Below, piece after piece: positions 19,137 through 28,659 of a stretch of DNA of 32,265 nt. A program made the position numbers and the translations under genes. The stretch comes from Bremia lactucae (Eukaryota; Oomycota; Peronosporomycetes; Peronosporales; Peronosporaceae): positions 1,901,648 to 1,933,912 of the forward strand of contig NC_090610.1 in the NCBI RefSeq assembly GCF_004359215.1, read 5' to 3'. Under the pieces are notes generated by a model, which saw only the letters and a program-made list of their open reading frames with translations, searched no databases and was not told the DNA's origin. Numbering within the stretch: the first letter of the stretch is position 1; each line of letters begins with the position of its first letter.

Positions 19137-19586
19137 TGTAACGGGGTGTATCGTTACATGAAATTAACACTTAAAGGCTGTTAATTAATATATAATCTAA
19201 AAGGTAGATAATATTTGGAGGATATTACTTTATATAGTAATGTCCTGAATTCTTATCCATAAATAGGTATAGACCATTATGTCTATTTATTCCGCAGACT
19301 AATCAGCTGTAGAAGTAATCAAAGAGAGTTACGAGATAAGATAGATAAGAATTCATTTACATGTTTAGTATTAGTTTATAGTTAAGTCAGCATTTACAAA
19401 GATAGCTTAAGAGACACTTAACTATATTAATACAGTTTTCATTTTACCCTCTTAAGTTAACTTGTCTTAAGAAAGTCTTCCTCTATACGTACAGTGTACG
19501 TCACCTAACGTAAGGCACCACTCACAACTGAAGCAGTGTGAAGTGGACTTGTACTGAAACAGTACAAGTCGCAGTGCCCCGTTACA
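19137..19586 (+). mobile_element. Solo LTR, family 1, with target duplication
   Basis: A complete 450-bp LTR from TGTAACGGGG to CCCCGTTACA. It is flanked by identical pentamers GTTTT (19132-19136 and 19587-19591). No internal sequence is present, so it is the product of recombination between two LTRs. Serves as the reference for the other family 1 copies (371-809, 31756-31988). Confidence 0.92.
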
Positions 19587-19814
19587 GTTTTGCTAAACTC
19601 ACCTTACCGAAGTTTGAAGTATTTTGATTGGATCAATGATCTCGTTTGTTGCTATTTTATTAGCCATTAGAAATTATGTTGAAGGTGGAGTTCGGACGTA
19701 CATACGAGCTCGTCGGAAGAAATATTGGCTATAATTTATATTGAACTACAAATTGCTGTTGTCAATTTATAGGAGCCATCTTTCCGCTTGCTTAGTGTTC
19801 GTTGGAAAGGGCAG

Positions 19815-20514
19815 TTACAGCACTTTGCGTCCCTTTCCCTGCATTTTCTGATCCCGCAGGGCTACCATAACTGCCGTGTAGCGAGGTGTCCCGTTACAGA
19901 CGTAGTATTTCCTAAAAGAGTAATAATTAATATTATGTTTTACGAAAGGAAATTAGCAAATAAGTGCAAATAATTTATCTTTTATAATTATTTGACTTAA
20001 TACTTATAATATTACCAAATTTGGTAATATTGATGCAATAAGACATTAGTTCTATTGATTGGTTGATTTAATTTAAATCAGCCCCGCCTATCGTCACACG
20101 CGGTGCGCAAGGAGACGCCATACATAGTTTGCTATTGATATAATAAGTTCAATAGTAGATAGAAGATCGTTACGTAGGAGCTTAATATATTAATACAGTT
20201 TTACTTTTCTCTACTTTAAAAAGCCTTAGAACGAACCTTTGGTAGCTAAGAATACTTAGCTACCTGTAATCTTGCTCTGCACGTCGTGTACGTGAAGTAA
20301 CCGAGCCACCCCATCTTTACTGTAATCAGTGTAGGTTGTCTAGTACTGTTAACAGTACTAGCAAAGGGTGCCCGTTACATGCGGCTTGTTCAAATAAAAG
20401 AGCCTTTGACATTACCTCACCATTTGCACGGTGACCCACCTTCCTGGTTCTTGCAGCTTTGAAGAGAATACCATCTTCCAAAGCTGCAGCACGTGTCTCT
20501 TGTTCAGCTTCTTC
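19815..20514 (-). pseudogene. Unidentified coding fragment split by a solo LTR
   Basis: On the minus strand, 20514-20380 reads EEAEQETRAAALEDGILFKA with ARTRKVGHRANGEVMSKALL and FEQAA. If the LTR at 19877-20379 and one target copy are removed, the frame continues without a break as VMVALRDQKMQGKGRKVL and then stops at 19815. The exact frame continuity supports real coding before insertion. A stop lies just upstream (20515-20517), and further 5' sequence is lost to another LTR at 20595. The composition is charged and helical; the family was not recognised. Confidence 0.5.
19877..20379 (+). mobile_element. Solo LTR, family 3, with decayed target duplication
   Basis: Complete 503-bp copy from TGTAGCGAGG to GCCCGTTACA, flanked by TGCCG (19872-19876) and TGCGG (20380-20384), four of five matching. 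It interrupts the minus-strand coding fragment described separately. Confidence 0.85.
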
Positions 20515-20594
20515 TCATTCTTGCCAAGTATTATTTACCAGATCATAGACAGCCATCATTCCCTTAAAATTTTATTCAGCGTGTTGTATATGTG

Positions 20595-20874
20595 TGTAAC
20601 GGAGTGTCTCGTTAGATAAATTATATTTCTTATAAGAGGAATCGTAAATAATAATTTCTTTGAGAGAAATGAACAAAACTAGTACAAAATAACTATCTGT
20701 ATTAGTTTTGACTAAGTAGTTCTAATATTACCAAAGTTGGTAAATATTAACGCAATAAGACATCAGCTCTATTGATTGCTTGATTAAACTTAAAATTATA
20801 CCCGCCAATCGTCATAAGACACGATTGTGCGGTGCGCAAGCAGGCGCTATGCATTGTTTGTTATAAGTATATTT
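20595..20874 (+). mobile_element. LTR fragment, family 3, cut by a DNA transposon
   Basis: Starts TGTAACGGAGTGTCTCGTTAG and follows the family 3 consensus through CCGCCAATCGTCATAAGACA and GCGGTGCGCAAG to about 20870, where the pogo-like element begins. The missing 3' part does not reappear after 22227, so the insertion was accompanied or followed by deletion. Confidence 0.75.
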
Positions 20875-22227
20875 CACAAGAGTCTCCCTTATTTAATATG
20901 GCTGGGACCGACCAATTTTAATTGAATAAGGAATTATTAAATAGCAGAGTTAGGGTTAAGCTGGGTCAGGGTGTTGAAGGCGAAGGGTGCTACTGTATTT
21001 AAATGAAATTAAGGTGTAATCGACGTGTTCAAGGCTCTGTTCGGACACACTTTTTTCTGGGAAACCCATATTTTGCAAAACGCGTTTTCCAAGTGCCCCG
21101 TTCAACATGATTGCCAATGGCCATACCCTCACAGACATTCTCCACCATGCGATCTGTATGGAGAAGCAGAGACGTCCTGGCCTCACCCAGGAGGCTCTGT
21201 GTCGGTGGATGCTGGAGGAGCATGGAGTCACGGTCACCCAAGGGACAATCAGCAACGTCCTGAAGCGTTCTGCAGACCTGCTGGGTGCAGACAAGAGCGA
21301 TGTAGCCCTCCATTCCAAGCGACAGCTTGCGGTTTCGTACCCGCTGGTGGAGGCGGCTCTTGCTCGATGGATTATTGAGTATCAGGGCGTTGTCAACATC
21401 AGCAGACACCTGATGCAGGATAGCGGCATCGTACATGAAGACGCTGTATTTTACCATCAAGGATGAGGATGCACCCACATTCTCAATGAGTTGGTTGCAG
21501 AAATTATAAAATTCCACGGAAAGCGGATCTGTCGATGTCGAAGCACTGGATGCGTGCCTGCTGGAAATCCGCTCTCAATTGGACCAGTACAACGCCGCCG
21601 ATATCTACAACATGGATGAGACCGTGCAGCCTGAGTGCATCCGCAACTGTTTTACGCACTGCATACTCCGGACCTCCGACACGGACAACGCTGCAAACGC
21701 CAACGTGGACGTCCCGCGGGCAGTCGTTGCGGACCTCCAGAAGCAAGTTCAATATTTTTCGCAACCCGATGTCCATCGACTTCCTGCTCAACAATCTAGA
21801 CGAAGAGCAGGTGAGCTACACTCCGACAGAGGCCGAGACTCTCGAGAGCGTTCAACTGCAAATGTCAGCACGTGGCCGCTACAGCATTGAGGACCCGTCC
21901 CTCTTCGAAATGCTGGGTCGATGCTTGCCGAGCTCAAGACTTCTGGTTGCAGCAGGAGACTGGAAAGGAGTTCTTAAAGATGGTTCAGAAGATGCAGGAT
22001 CAGGTGGGAAATCTTCAGCAAAAAACCCTTAAGCAACAAACTCTGGATATTTTTTTGTAGTGCCCCCCCGGCAGTAGTTTAATATTTGTACGGCGGAAAA
22101 TTCTCTGGCCTTAATAATAAAAATAAAGTTTTTATAATATTTGTCCTGGGGCAAACGGGACTCAGAATTTTTATTAAATAAGGGAGTTTATTAAATTAGA
22201 GGATTCCAAATAACGGAGACTTTACTG
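20875..22227 (+). mobile_element. Pogo/Tigger-like DNA transposon, internally deleted
   Basis: Terminal inverted repeats are visible: left CACAAGAGTCTCCCTTATTT (from 20875), right, read inward, CAGTAAAGTCTCCGTTATTT (from 22227), 18 of the first 25 positions identical. TA (22228-22229) follows on the right, as in the TA-targeting pogo group; on the left the preceding dinucleotide is TT. The inside carries a broken CENP-B-type transposase and is visibly richer in G+C than the LTRs around it. Confidence 0.75.
21107..22060 (+). pseudogene. Pogo-like transposase remnant (CENP-B/Tc5 DNA-binding plus partial DDE)
   Basis: The frame 21107-21466 holds a helix-turn-helix: GLTQEALCRWMLEEHGVTVT, QGTISNVLKRSADLLGADKS, then PLVEAALARWIIEYQGVVNI, the second (CENP-B/Tc5) DNA-binding domain. 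After frameshifts, NAADIYNMDETVQPE (from 21597) is the first strand of the DDE domain with its Asp. The rest of the catalytic core is missing. The C-terminal tail follows in other frames: MSIDFLLNNLDEEQVSYTPT (from 21769) and KMVQKMQDQVGNLQQKTLKQ (from 21978), a coiled end with stop at 22058-22060. An internal deletion plus frameshifts makes it non-autonomous. Confidence 0.8.
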
Positions 22228-22899
22228 TACTAGCAATGGATACCATAACAATGTGCGTACAATCCCCCTCTAAAACAATATCTTCCTAAAACTAATAAAC
22301 CCTGATAACTTATAAGTTTGACGGTTACCGTATGTTCGCTGACCTTAAACCTACTTTATTCCGATAACTAGTAACCTCTACTACGTATAAAAAGAGGCTA
22401 TAAGTTAGCACAGGAGGACTGTATTAGATTTTGGTTTGAGAGAAACAGGATTTTTCCCGCGCCTTCAATATAATTCTAATGGCAATTAAATCGCAACAAA
22501 TGGGACTACTATTATTTTATCAAAATACCTCAAGAAGCGCGTTTCCAGAGCTAAAAACATAAAAAAATACATAAAAATACTAAAATTGTTTGTAATTTTC
22601 TCATATCTTGAAAAAAATAATGTAAAAATTGGCTTAGAAATAATATGAAGCAACGAAATGCCATACCCAGAGCCGCCAACTATAAATCAGTTGCATGATG
22701 TGTGTTGATTAACAGATTCCCACTCTTACTGATAGTGAAGATAGTTAACATGCAAACTAACTTATTCAAATAAACAATTAGTGTAGTGTTGTGAGGCTAG
22801 TGTTTCGTGGCCCTGTAAGTGGCGTTGGGTTACGTCGTCACGTTTAATGTACTCAATTTTGTTGGATGTAGATTGCCCCACTTATAAATTATACTGTAG
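22228..22899. other. Intergenic, no gene recognised; upstream region of the methyltransferase gene
   Basis: AT-rich with no long open frame or repeat shared with the rest of the window. It should contain the promoter of the gene starting at 22900. Confidence 0.5.
22852..22859 (+). promoter_or_regulatory. Possible initiator element
   Basis: CTCAATTT, fitting the pyrimidine-TCA-N-T-pyrimidine-rich initiator seen at oomycete start sites, 41 bases before the ATG at 22900. Short and degenerate, so only suggestive. Confidence 0.25.
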
Positions 22900-24356
22900 A
22901 TGACTGAGACGCAAATCAAGTCGCTGAAGGATTTGCCAGCACTCGATGGCGACGACGACCAGCGAAGCGCTTCAGTGCACGGTCGCTTAATTCGAAGGCG
23001 AAACTTGTCGTATGTCATCTTTAAAGCACCATCTTCTCTTTAAGTACTGTTTTTCTCAATATTGTTCTTGTATTAAAAATGGTGTAGGAAAGGCCTCGTA
23101 TTTGGCGACATTCAGCTAAAAGATGGAGGTATGTCGAGCGTAACTTGTAAAGCGATTCAATGCCAACAGATAATTTGGCCATCTTTTAGGACTTTTAGAG
23201 CTCATGATACAAGCAAAGGAAGGGGGGGTCCTGGACTTTGCAGCGATCCGCCAGATCAATTGGAACGTGCACCTTGGTGATATAATTACAGCTTGTGGTA
23301 TTTTGCAACGCAAACCCCGCGAGCCCGGACGTCCAATGGAGTGGCTTTTTGTGGTGCGCTCAATCCAGGTTGACGAGCTCTGGAGTTTGCATCATGACAA
23401 AAACATGTTAAACTACACCATGAACACTGACCTCAAATCAACTACAACGTCTGTGGCTGTCGTGAAGACCAACAAATACACCAATATGGTCATTCTTGAC
23501 GGCTTTAATACCTGCAAGTACTTTTTCTCATCATCTGGTGGCACTAATTGCCTGCGTGGAGAGCAATGTCACTTTTGGCACGGACCATTGGAGAATTTCA
23601 AAACTAATCAACGGCGGTGGATTGCAAAGCGACTCGAGCAGCGTGCAAATGCGGCCCATCTTGCAGGTGATAGCAGCGATCCTCATTCTAAAGTCGAAAA
23701 AGTTCAGCGTAGCCGCCTTTTTTGCGACTGGCTTGTGGCATCAATGGGCGAGGCTCGTCTTGCCGCTGGAACAGGTGTAATTGATGTCGCTGGTGGCAAA
23801 GGTGATATCCCTATTCAGCTTTGGATTCAGCGAGGCATTCCAACAACGTTAGTTGACCCGGTACGTCGTACTGTAGGTCTAGTTTGATCATCTGTATGTG
23901 GCTCACTAATGCAAGAAAATGATATAGAGGCCCATGAAACTCGGTAAATACAATCGCAGGCTGGTTAAGAAAGCCGACAATTCAAAAAGTCGCAAAATGA
24001 GTCCCCAACTACTATGCTGCCTCGATGATAAAACATTACTGCTTCACATGGAGCTGTTTACAAATTGTTCCATGCTCGTCGGAATGCACCCGGATGAAGC
24101 TACTGAGGCGATTGTCAATACTGCACTGATGCTTGGTAAACCATTTGCAATAGTACCTTGTTGTGTGATGAGCCGAAAATTTCCAGATCGACAATGTCAA
24201 GATGGTACTCCGGTTGACACATACGATACATTCGTAACGTATCTTATGGAGAAACACCCATCGATTAAACGAGCATTCTTACCATTTATAGGTCGGAACC
24301 AGGTTCTCTATCTGTTTGACTACCATCAGATGCAAATACATCGCACCTACCCATAG
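22900..24356 (+). CDS. OB-fold/CCCH zinc-finger SAM-dependent methyltransferase, 416 aa, 4 exons
   Basis: Exons 22900-23009, 23088-23128, 23190-23860, 23928-24356; introns of 78, 61 and 67 bp start GTATGT, GTATGT, GTACGT and end TAG. The joined frame is continuous (1251 bp). Residues about 25-115 look like an OB-fold nucleic-acid-binding domain (SVHGRLIRRRNLS, KGLVFGDIQLKDGG, HLGDIITACGIL), as in the anticodon-binding domain of class II aminoacyl-tRNA synthetases. A C-x11-C-x5-C-x3-H finger follows (C159, C171, C177, H181). A Rossmann methyltransferase begins with VIDVAGGKGD (about 247-256, SAM loop) and TTLVDP, and continues with LVGMHPDEATEAIV (about 324) and FAIVPCCV (about 347), which resembles the LHACG...CC pattern of the Methyltransf_32/TRM13-like group. 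Likely role: methylation of an RNA, probably tRNA or rRNA; the substrate is inference. The ATG at 22900 is chosen because it opens the OB-fold; a start at 23204 would cut that domain. Confidence 0.85.
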
Positions 24357-24425
24357 CTTTTAGATATTAAGCTAAATTTTAAGCATAGACATGATCATGC
24401 CGTGACGTTCATTACAAAATAGCAT
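24357..24425. other. 69-bp convergent intergenic gap
   Basis: Separates the stops of two convergent genes. Both transcripts must end within or overlap this gap. AT-rich, no clear AATAAA; overlapping 3' UTRs are likely. Confidence 0.7.
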
Positions 24426-26840
24426 CTATGTCTTCTTTGGTCGATTTCGAATTGCTTTTCGTGCATCATACGTGAGTGGAAGTAACCGAAGCACTTGATC
24501 AATTGGCCGATTGCATACCATGCAGCCACTTTTTACACGATATTGGCGTTTCGCACACGCGTAACAGCAGTAAACGTGAAGGTACAATCCGTGAACGACA
24601 CCAGAATTGCGGGGACTTGCATCGCACACCAAACACATATCATTGTCTTTTTCCGTAAAGCAATTTGCTTCGTCACTTTGCGTTTCCTTTTTCTTCACTT
24701 CATCCTGAATCGCTTCTCGAAAATTTAATTCATTCTTTCGTTTTGAGCAAGGGGTCTGATAAAGTGAGACCGTGTCCGTGTCACTTTCTTCCTCTTTGTC
24801 GCTTATGGTCTGGTCGCCATGATTCCTGTCGCTAGCAACTACTCGCCCAGTCCTCTCCATCTGTTCCATCATTTCTTCTTCTTCTTCAATTGGCTCTTCC
24901 TCGCTCTCATTCACAAATGATTCTAGCGTGCCTCGTCGAGACTGAATATCTAAATCTCGTGATGGGAGCGGAAGGAAATTACTAACAATGTTGCGGCGCG
25001 TCACTTTCCTCCACTCATTCGGCATGTATTGAGTTATTCGCTTCGAGTCTTCGGCGAAATTATCGACAAGACTCACCAGTTTTTTGTATCGACCAAATTC
25101 CTTCTTAATGAATTCCACCCGATACTGATCAGAAATGCGTCCAGATCGATCGGCACACTTTTGTAGCTTCGCATCAATTAAGATGCACCAAAACTGCTTC
25201 GCATGCAGCAGTTGCCAATAAGCCAACGTGCGCTGTAGACAGCAAAATGATTAAATTCCAATTGATTAACGGCGACTAAATTTTTAATCGCAACTAGCTA
25301 AGTAGCACACAACGTACCGCATGACAAATGCTACCCATTTCAAACGATATGTTTACGGCAGCTGCTTCCTTTACTGCCTTCTTCAGACTAACAGGTTTAC
25401 ACATAGTTTCCTTTTATAATGACCCCCGTGATGTATGAATACGAAACAAAAATAACGAACGTACTAATGCATCCATTGCGCACTATATAGCTTTGTCGCA
25501 TCGAAGGCATATCCAGTAAGTTCAATACGGTGGGTCGCAACGTGTTGGCGACGATTGCAGGCATCGCAATCTTGCTCAGCAGAAGCTTGGCTTGAACGGA
25601 ATACAGATGCATGTTTCAGTGCCTCCACCATCTCTTCGGGCCAAGCGACACCAGAGCGCACAGTGTCACGGCACGAACACAACTTGCGTTCAATCTGTTG
25701 CGGGCACGTTTAAAACTAATTAGGTACCAGCACGAAACAATTCACAGAGTAACTTACACGGCTTATGGATTGGTCGTACAGGTAATGTTTGGCTTTCGAT
25801 CTCTTGTGACGCATCGCCATTTCAAAGTTTGGGTCAATTATGCACTCCTCTAGATACTCCATATAGATTTCAAACCACTCATGTACTTCACGAGACCGTC
25901 TTGCAGCCAGAATGGCCGTTAGCTCGACAGGGTCATCTCCACACACATCGTCATCCGACGACTCGACACTAATTACTGCCTCCTCATCGTCGTTCATGTA
26001 TTCAACTTCATCATCACCACATATAAAATCGTCTACGTCGTCTCCTGCATCAACACATCCTTTCTCTTGATGATCGCGCTCTCCAAGTCGAGGTATTGAC
26101 TGCCGTCTTTTAGTAGGAGGCAGAACTTGCTTACCCGAATCAGAAGATTCGCTAGCATGATCATCGTCAACGTCTCCATTATAATGCGGTCCCAAGCTCT
26201 GCAAACTTGCAAGGCAATTGGTAGGCACTGCGGAATTCAAATTCGGAGCACCTTCACGCTGTCTCCTTTTTTCTTGGCGTTTGCATTCGATTCGAGAGCT
26301 ACGTCTTGACGCCGATGCGTCTTGAGGGACTCTACTTACCTCTTGTTTGTTTTGATCGCCATTCAAGTCGTTATGTTCGTCCCGTTGCTTCATTTTCTCT
26401 TCGTTGCTGACCTCAATTATGAAATCTTGATGCTTTTGATCCTCTCCTTCTACTGAGATGCCAGACGGTGGCTGAATGATCCGAACGTCGTCCTCTTCTC
26501 TTTCATGAGTTTCATGAGTTTGTTGACCATGTCCGCGCTTTCCAAGTTCCACAGTTGCCGCGATCGAAAGCTGATGCATGTGACGACGAGAGCGAGGCAT
26601 TGTGGATGGTTGCCGTAGCTTCATATTTGTTAAGGACAGGCCGTCAGTGTTTAATGAAAGCTGCTGCTGGAGTCGAGGAGCAGAATCGGACGTAGTTTTC
26701 GTGTCATCGTCTTCTTCATCCTGGTCCAGCAGTATGTTAGAGCGACATCGACGCTTACGCGACTCTGGTGTAACAATAGTTACTTCGTCCTCATCTTCTG
26801 TCGAGTCGCCATCAATTACGACCTCCACGTGATCTGCCAT
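24426..26840 (-). CDS. DUF4211 protein with C-terminal MDM2-type RING finger, 729 aa, 4 exons
   Basis: Minus-strand exons 26840-25758, 25694-25465, 25387-25318 and 25232-24426; introns of 63, 77 and 85 bp with GTAAGT/GTACGT donors and CAG/TAG acceptors; the joined frame is continuous (2190 bp). Residues 1-265 are acidic and low-complexity with basic patches (SRKRRCR, SRRSSRIECKRQEKRR), suggesting a nuclear protein. From about 270, DDFICGDDEVEYMNDDEE, then DDPVELTAILAARRSREVHE and WFEIYMEYLEECIIDP mark DUF4211, the C-terminal domain of CCDC82-like proteins; CDACNRR and an IELTGYAFD stretch continue it in exon 2. A long Glu-rich linker leads to a RING at 661-701 with ligands C661, C664, H675, H680, C684, C687, C698, C701. 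A ubiquitin-ligase role on chromatin is plausible but inferred. Confidence 0.87.
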
Positions 26841-27359
26841 ACTCTTTTCGATTTTAAGCGCCCAACTTCCGAGCAGGTGTGTACGTATAGTGAAAATTTA
26901 ATAATGTTATTTGCTTATATAATTGTAATTACGTGTATCATTTATCACTAAAAAGATTGGTCTAGTTTTATACTAAATGCTTTTCTCTCGGCGTTTTGTA
27001 GACCGTTCGCCGCTTCTTAAAGCTCCTGGTCTCTACTGACAGCTTGAAACAGTCGCGCTAATATGAATTTCGATTGCCGGACTGTCACGATGTCCAACAA
27101 CATGTCGTATAACTTTTCGCTGTCAGTGGTTAGATGTTCTCCACTCGTATTTCTTCGAGTAAGTCTAAAGTTATTGCTGTAGTTGAACCACTGGATATTT
27201 TCTCGTTAAACCAGCAACCTCAACTCCTAATTGATCGAAATACTCGTTTGGGGTCGGAGGGGGTATCTTATCCAGATTGCCCATAATGTTTTTCTGCTGT
27301 TTGCATTCGTCCAAATCTTTCACAAATGTGATTCACCTACCGGCATATCAATTCAAACG
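26841..27359. other. Intergenic, no gene recognised
   Basis: Upstream region of the DUF4211-RING gene. AT-rich, frequent stops, no repeat shared with other parts of the window; no convincing initiator was found. Confidence 0.5.
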
Positions 27360-27920
27360 CTAAAGATTCATAATCTTTTGCCCACGCTCCGAATCATTCG
27401 CTAAGCGTATCATACTTTTCAAGAGATTCATGAGACCAAAGCGCTCCAAGATCTTAAATCGATAGATTTGGTTGCCGATAAGATCATCGCCAATTAATTT
27501 CAACACATGGTTTCCGTTCACTTCAGCGTATTTTAGCCAAAAAAGAAGTATGAAATTATTCTTATCAGCTTTTAAATGGTCCATTTGGACGAAAGCTGCG
27601 TCGGGAGTTACCCCAGCCTCAGCATAGATTAGAAATGATGACTTGATGTTTGCAACTTTTGTATTCATGAACATTAACATATTTTCTGCAAATTCCACGT
27701 CGTCTTGTCCGACCTAAGAGCTTGGAAGAGAAGCACTAGCTGTGCATCCGTTATCAGTTGATCTTTATTCGATTGCTCAACAGCTTGTGAATCGCGCTCT
27801 CTGTGAAGGAGCTGTGCCCTTCACGTTATATGTACTTGGCCACGTATTGAAGCCATCTTATCACCAACGTATTCTTGGTCAGATTTCCTTATAGCGTCCA
27901 AGAAAGAGCAACTTGTACAA
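27360..27920 (-). pseudogene. Decayed reading frame, possibly of a WY-type effector
   Basis: The open minus-strand frame 27698-27360 encodes about 112 residues rich in Leu, Lys and aromatic residues: NNFILLFWLKYAEVNGNHVL and IYRFKILERFGLMNLLKSMI. No ATG fits its 5' end; the first codon of the open piece is GTG. Upstream, a shifted frame with one stop reads QLITDAQLVLLFQALRSDKT and, further up, HPKWLYKLLFLGRYKEI. Repeating helical blocks with spaced Trp/Tyr recall WY modules of oomycete RXLR effectors. No signal peptide or RXLR motif is visible upstream, so the assignment is weak; it could be another helical protein. Confidence 0.3.
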
Positions 27921-27968
27921 CCATTTGGGATGCATTTTTGACACGAGTCCTACCGCAAAAGTAACGTC

Positions 27969-28226
27969 ATGGTACGACTTCATCAGAGACCTCGCCTCAA
28001 TTGTCCCAACATCATGCGTGGATATCAAGGCTCTAACAGCGTTAAGGATTTGTTCACATCGAAGTTACCAGAATGTCATGAGGTTGTCTACACAATCGAA
28101 TTTTTACCATTCGCATTGCTTGGTAATAATTGTCACAAGCGCGTACCTCGCGCTATCTTTCAGGACAAGGTCGATGATTTCGCGAGTGCTATTGTTGCTC
28201 TGCCAGCGAGGTTAGCCTTTACATAA
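27969..28226 (+). pseudogene. Unidentified plus-strand coding fragment
   Basis: An 85-codon frame: NIMRGYQGSNSVKDLFTSKL, PECHEVVYTIEFLPFALLGN, CHKRVPRAIFQDKVDDFASA. Composition is protein-like, but no family was recognised and the 5' end is unclear. It ends where the family 3-like LTR begins, so it may have been truncated by that insertion. Confidence 0.25.
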
Positions 28227-28234
28227 TTACTATT

Positions 28235-28630
28235 ATTAATAAGAGGGAAAATAATAAATAATAAACAACATTTTCTTAAAGATAATTTTGCCAATATTAC
28301 CTACCAGACGTAACAGTACTGCCAATTGATTGATATGGGCTATCATATTGACCCCATCAATGGCTGCTAGACGCGCGAATGGGCGGTCAGCAACGATTCA
28401 CTATATATCTTTGTATGTAAGTCAGAACAAAAAAGTATTAGTGCATACGGCATAAATGTATTAAATACGATTTTATTTTATTCCTAACTAAGAACTTCTA
28501 AGTTTTGCCTTGTTGCTAAGCTACGCTTAGCAATTTACAATCTTCCTCTGCACGTCGTGTATGTGAGGTGTTTGAAGGCACCATGCCTACATTGTTATCA
28601 GTGCAGTACAAGCGAAAGTGCCCCGTTACA
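28235..28630 (+). mobile_element. 5' LTR of element C, family 3-related
   Basis: Left end decayed; the middle and right parts follow family 3 order (AATAAACAA, AATATTAC, TTGCTAAGCTACGCTTAGCA, CTTCCTCTGCACGTCGTG) and end GTGCCCCGTTACA at 28630. It is followed by a PBS-like GGTAGCAGA and a gag start. Confidence 0.65.
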
Positions 28631-28659
28631 CTAGGTAGCAGATCTTGACCGCATCCGAC

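Noticed and set aside
21029..21517. 162-codon minus-strand frame
   Set aside because: Shadow of the CENP-B-type DNA-binding domains, which are clear on the plus strand.
22830..23018. 62-codon minus-strand frame
   Set aside because: Overlaps exon 1 of the methyltransferase gene, which is supported by domain continuity and splice sites.
23204..23887. Methyltransferase gene as two separate intron-free genes starting at 23204 and 23934
   Set aside because: The 67-bp segment 23861-23927 has GTACGT...CTAAT...TAG and joins the SAM-binding halves in frame; upstream exons complete the OB-fold.
26127..26309. 60-codon plus-strand frame and similar frames at 26602-26832
   Set aside because: Serine-rich shadows of the acidic low-complexity exon 1 of the DUF4211-RING gene.
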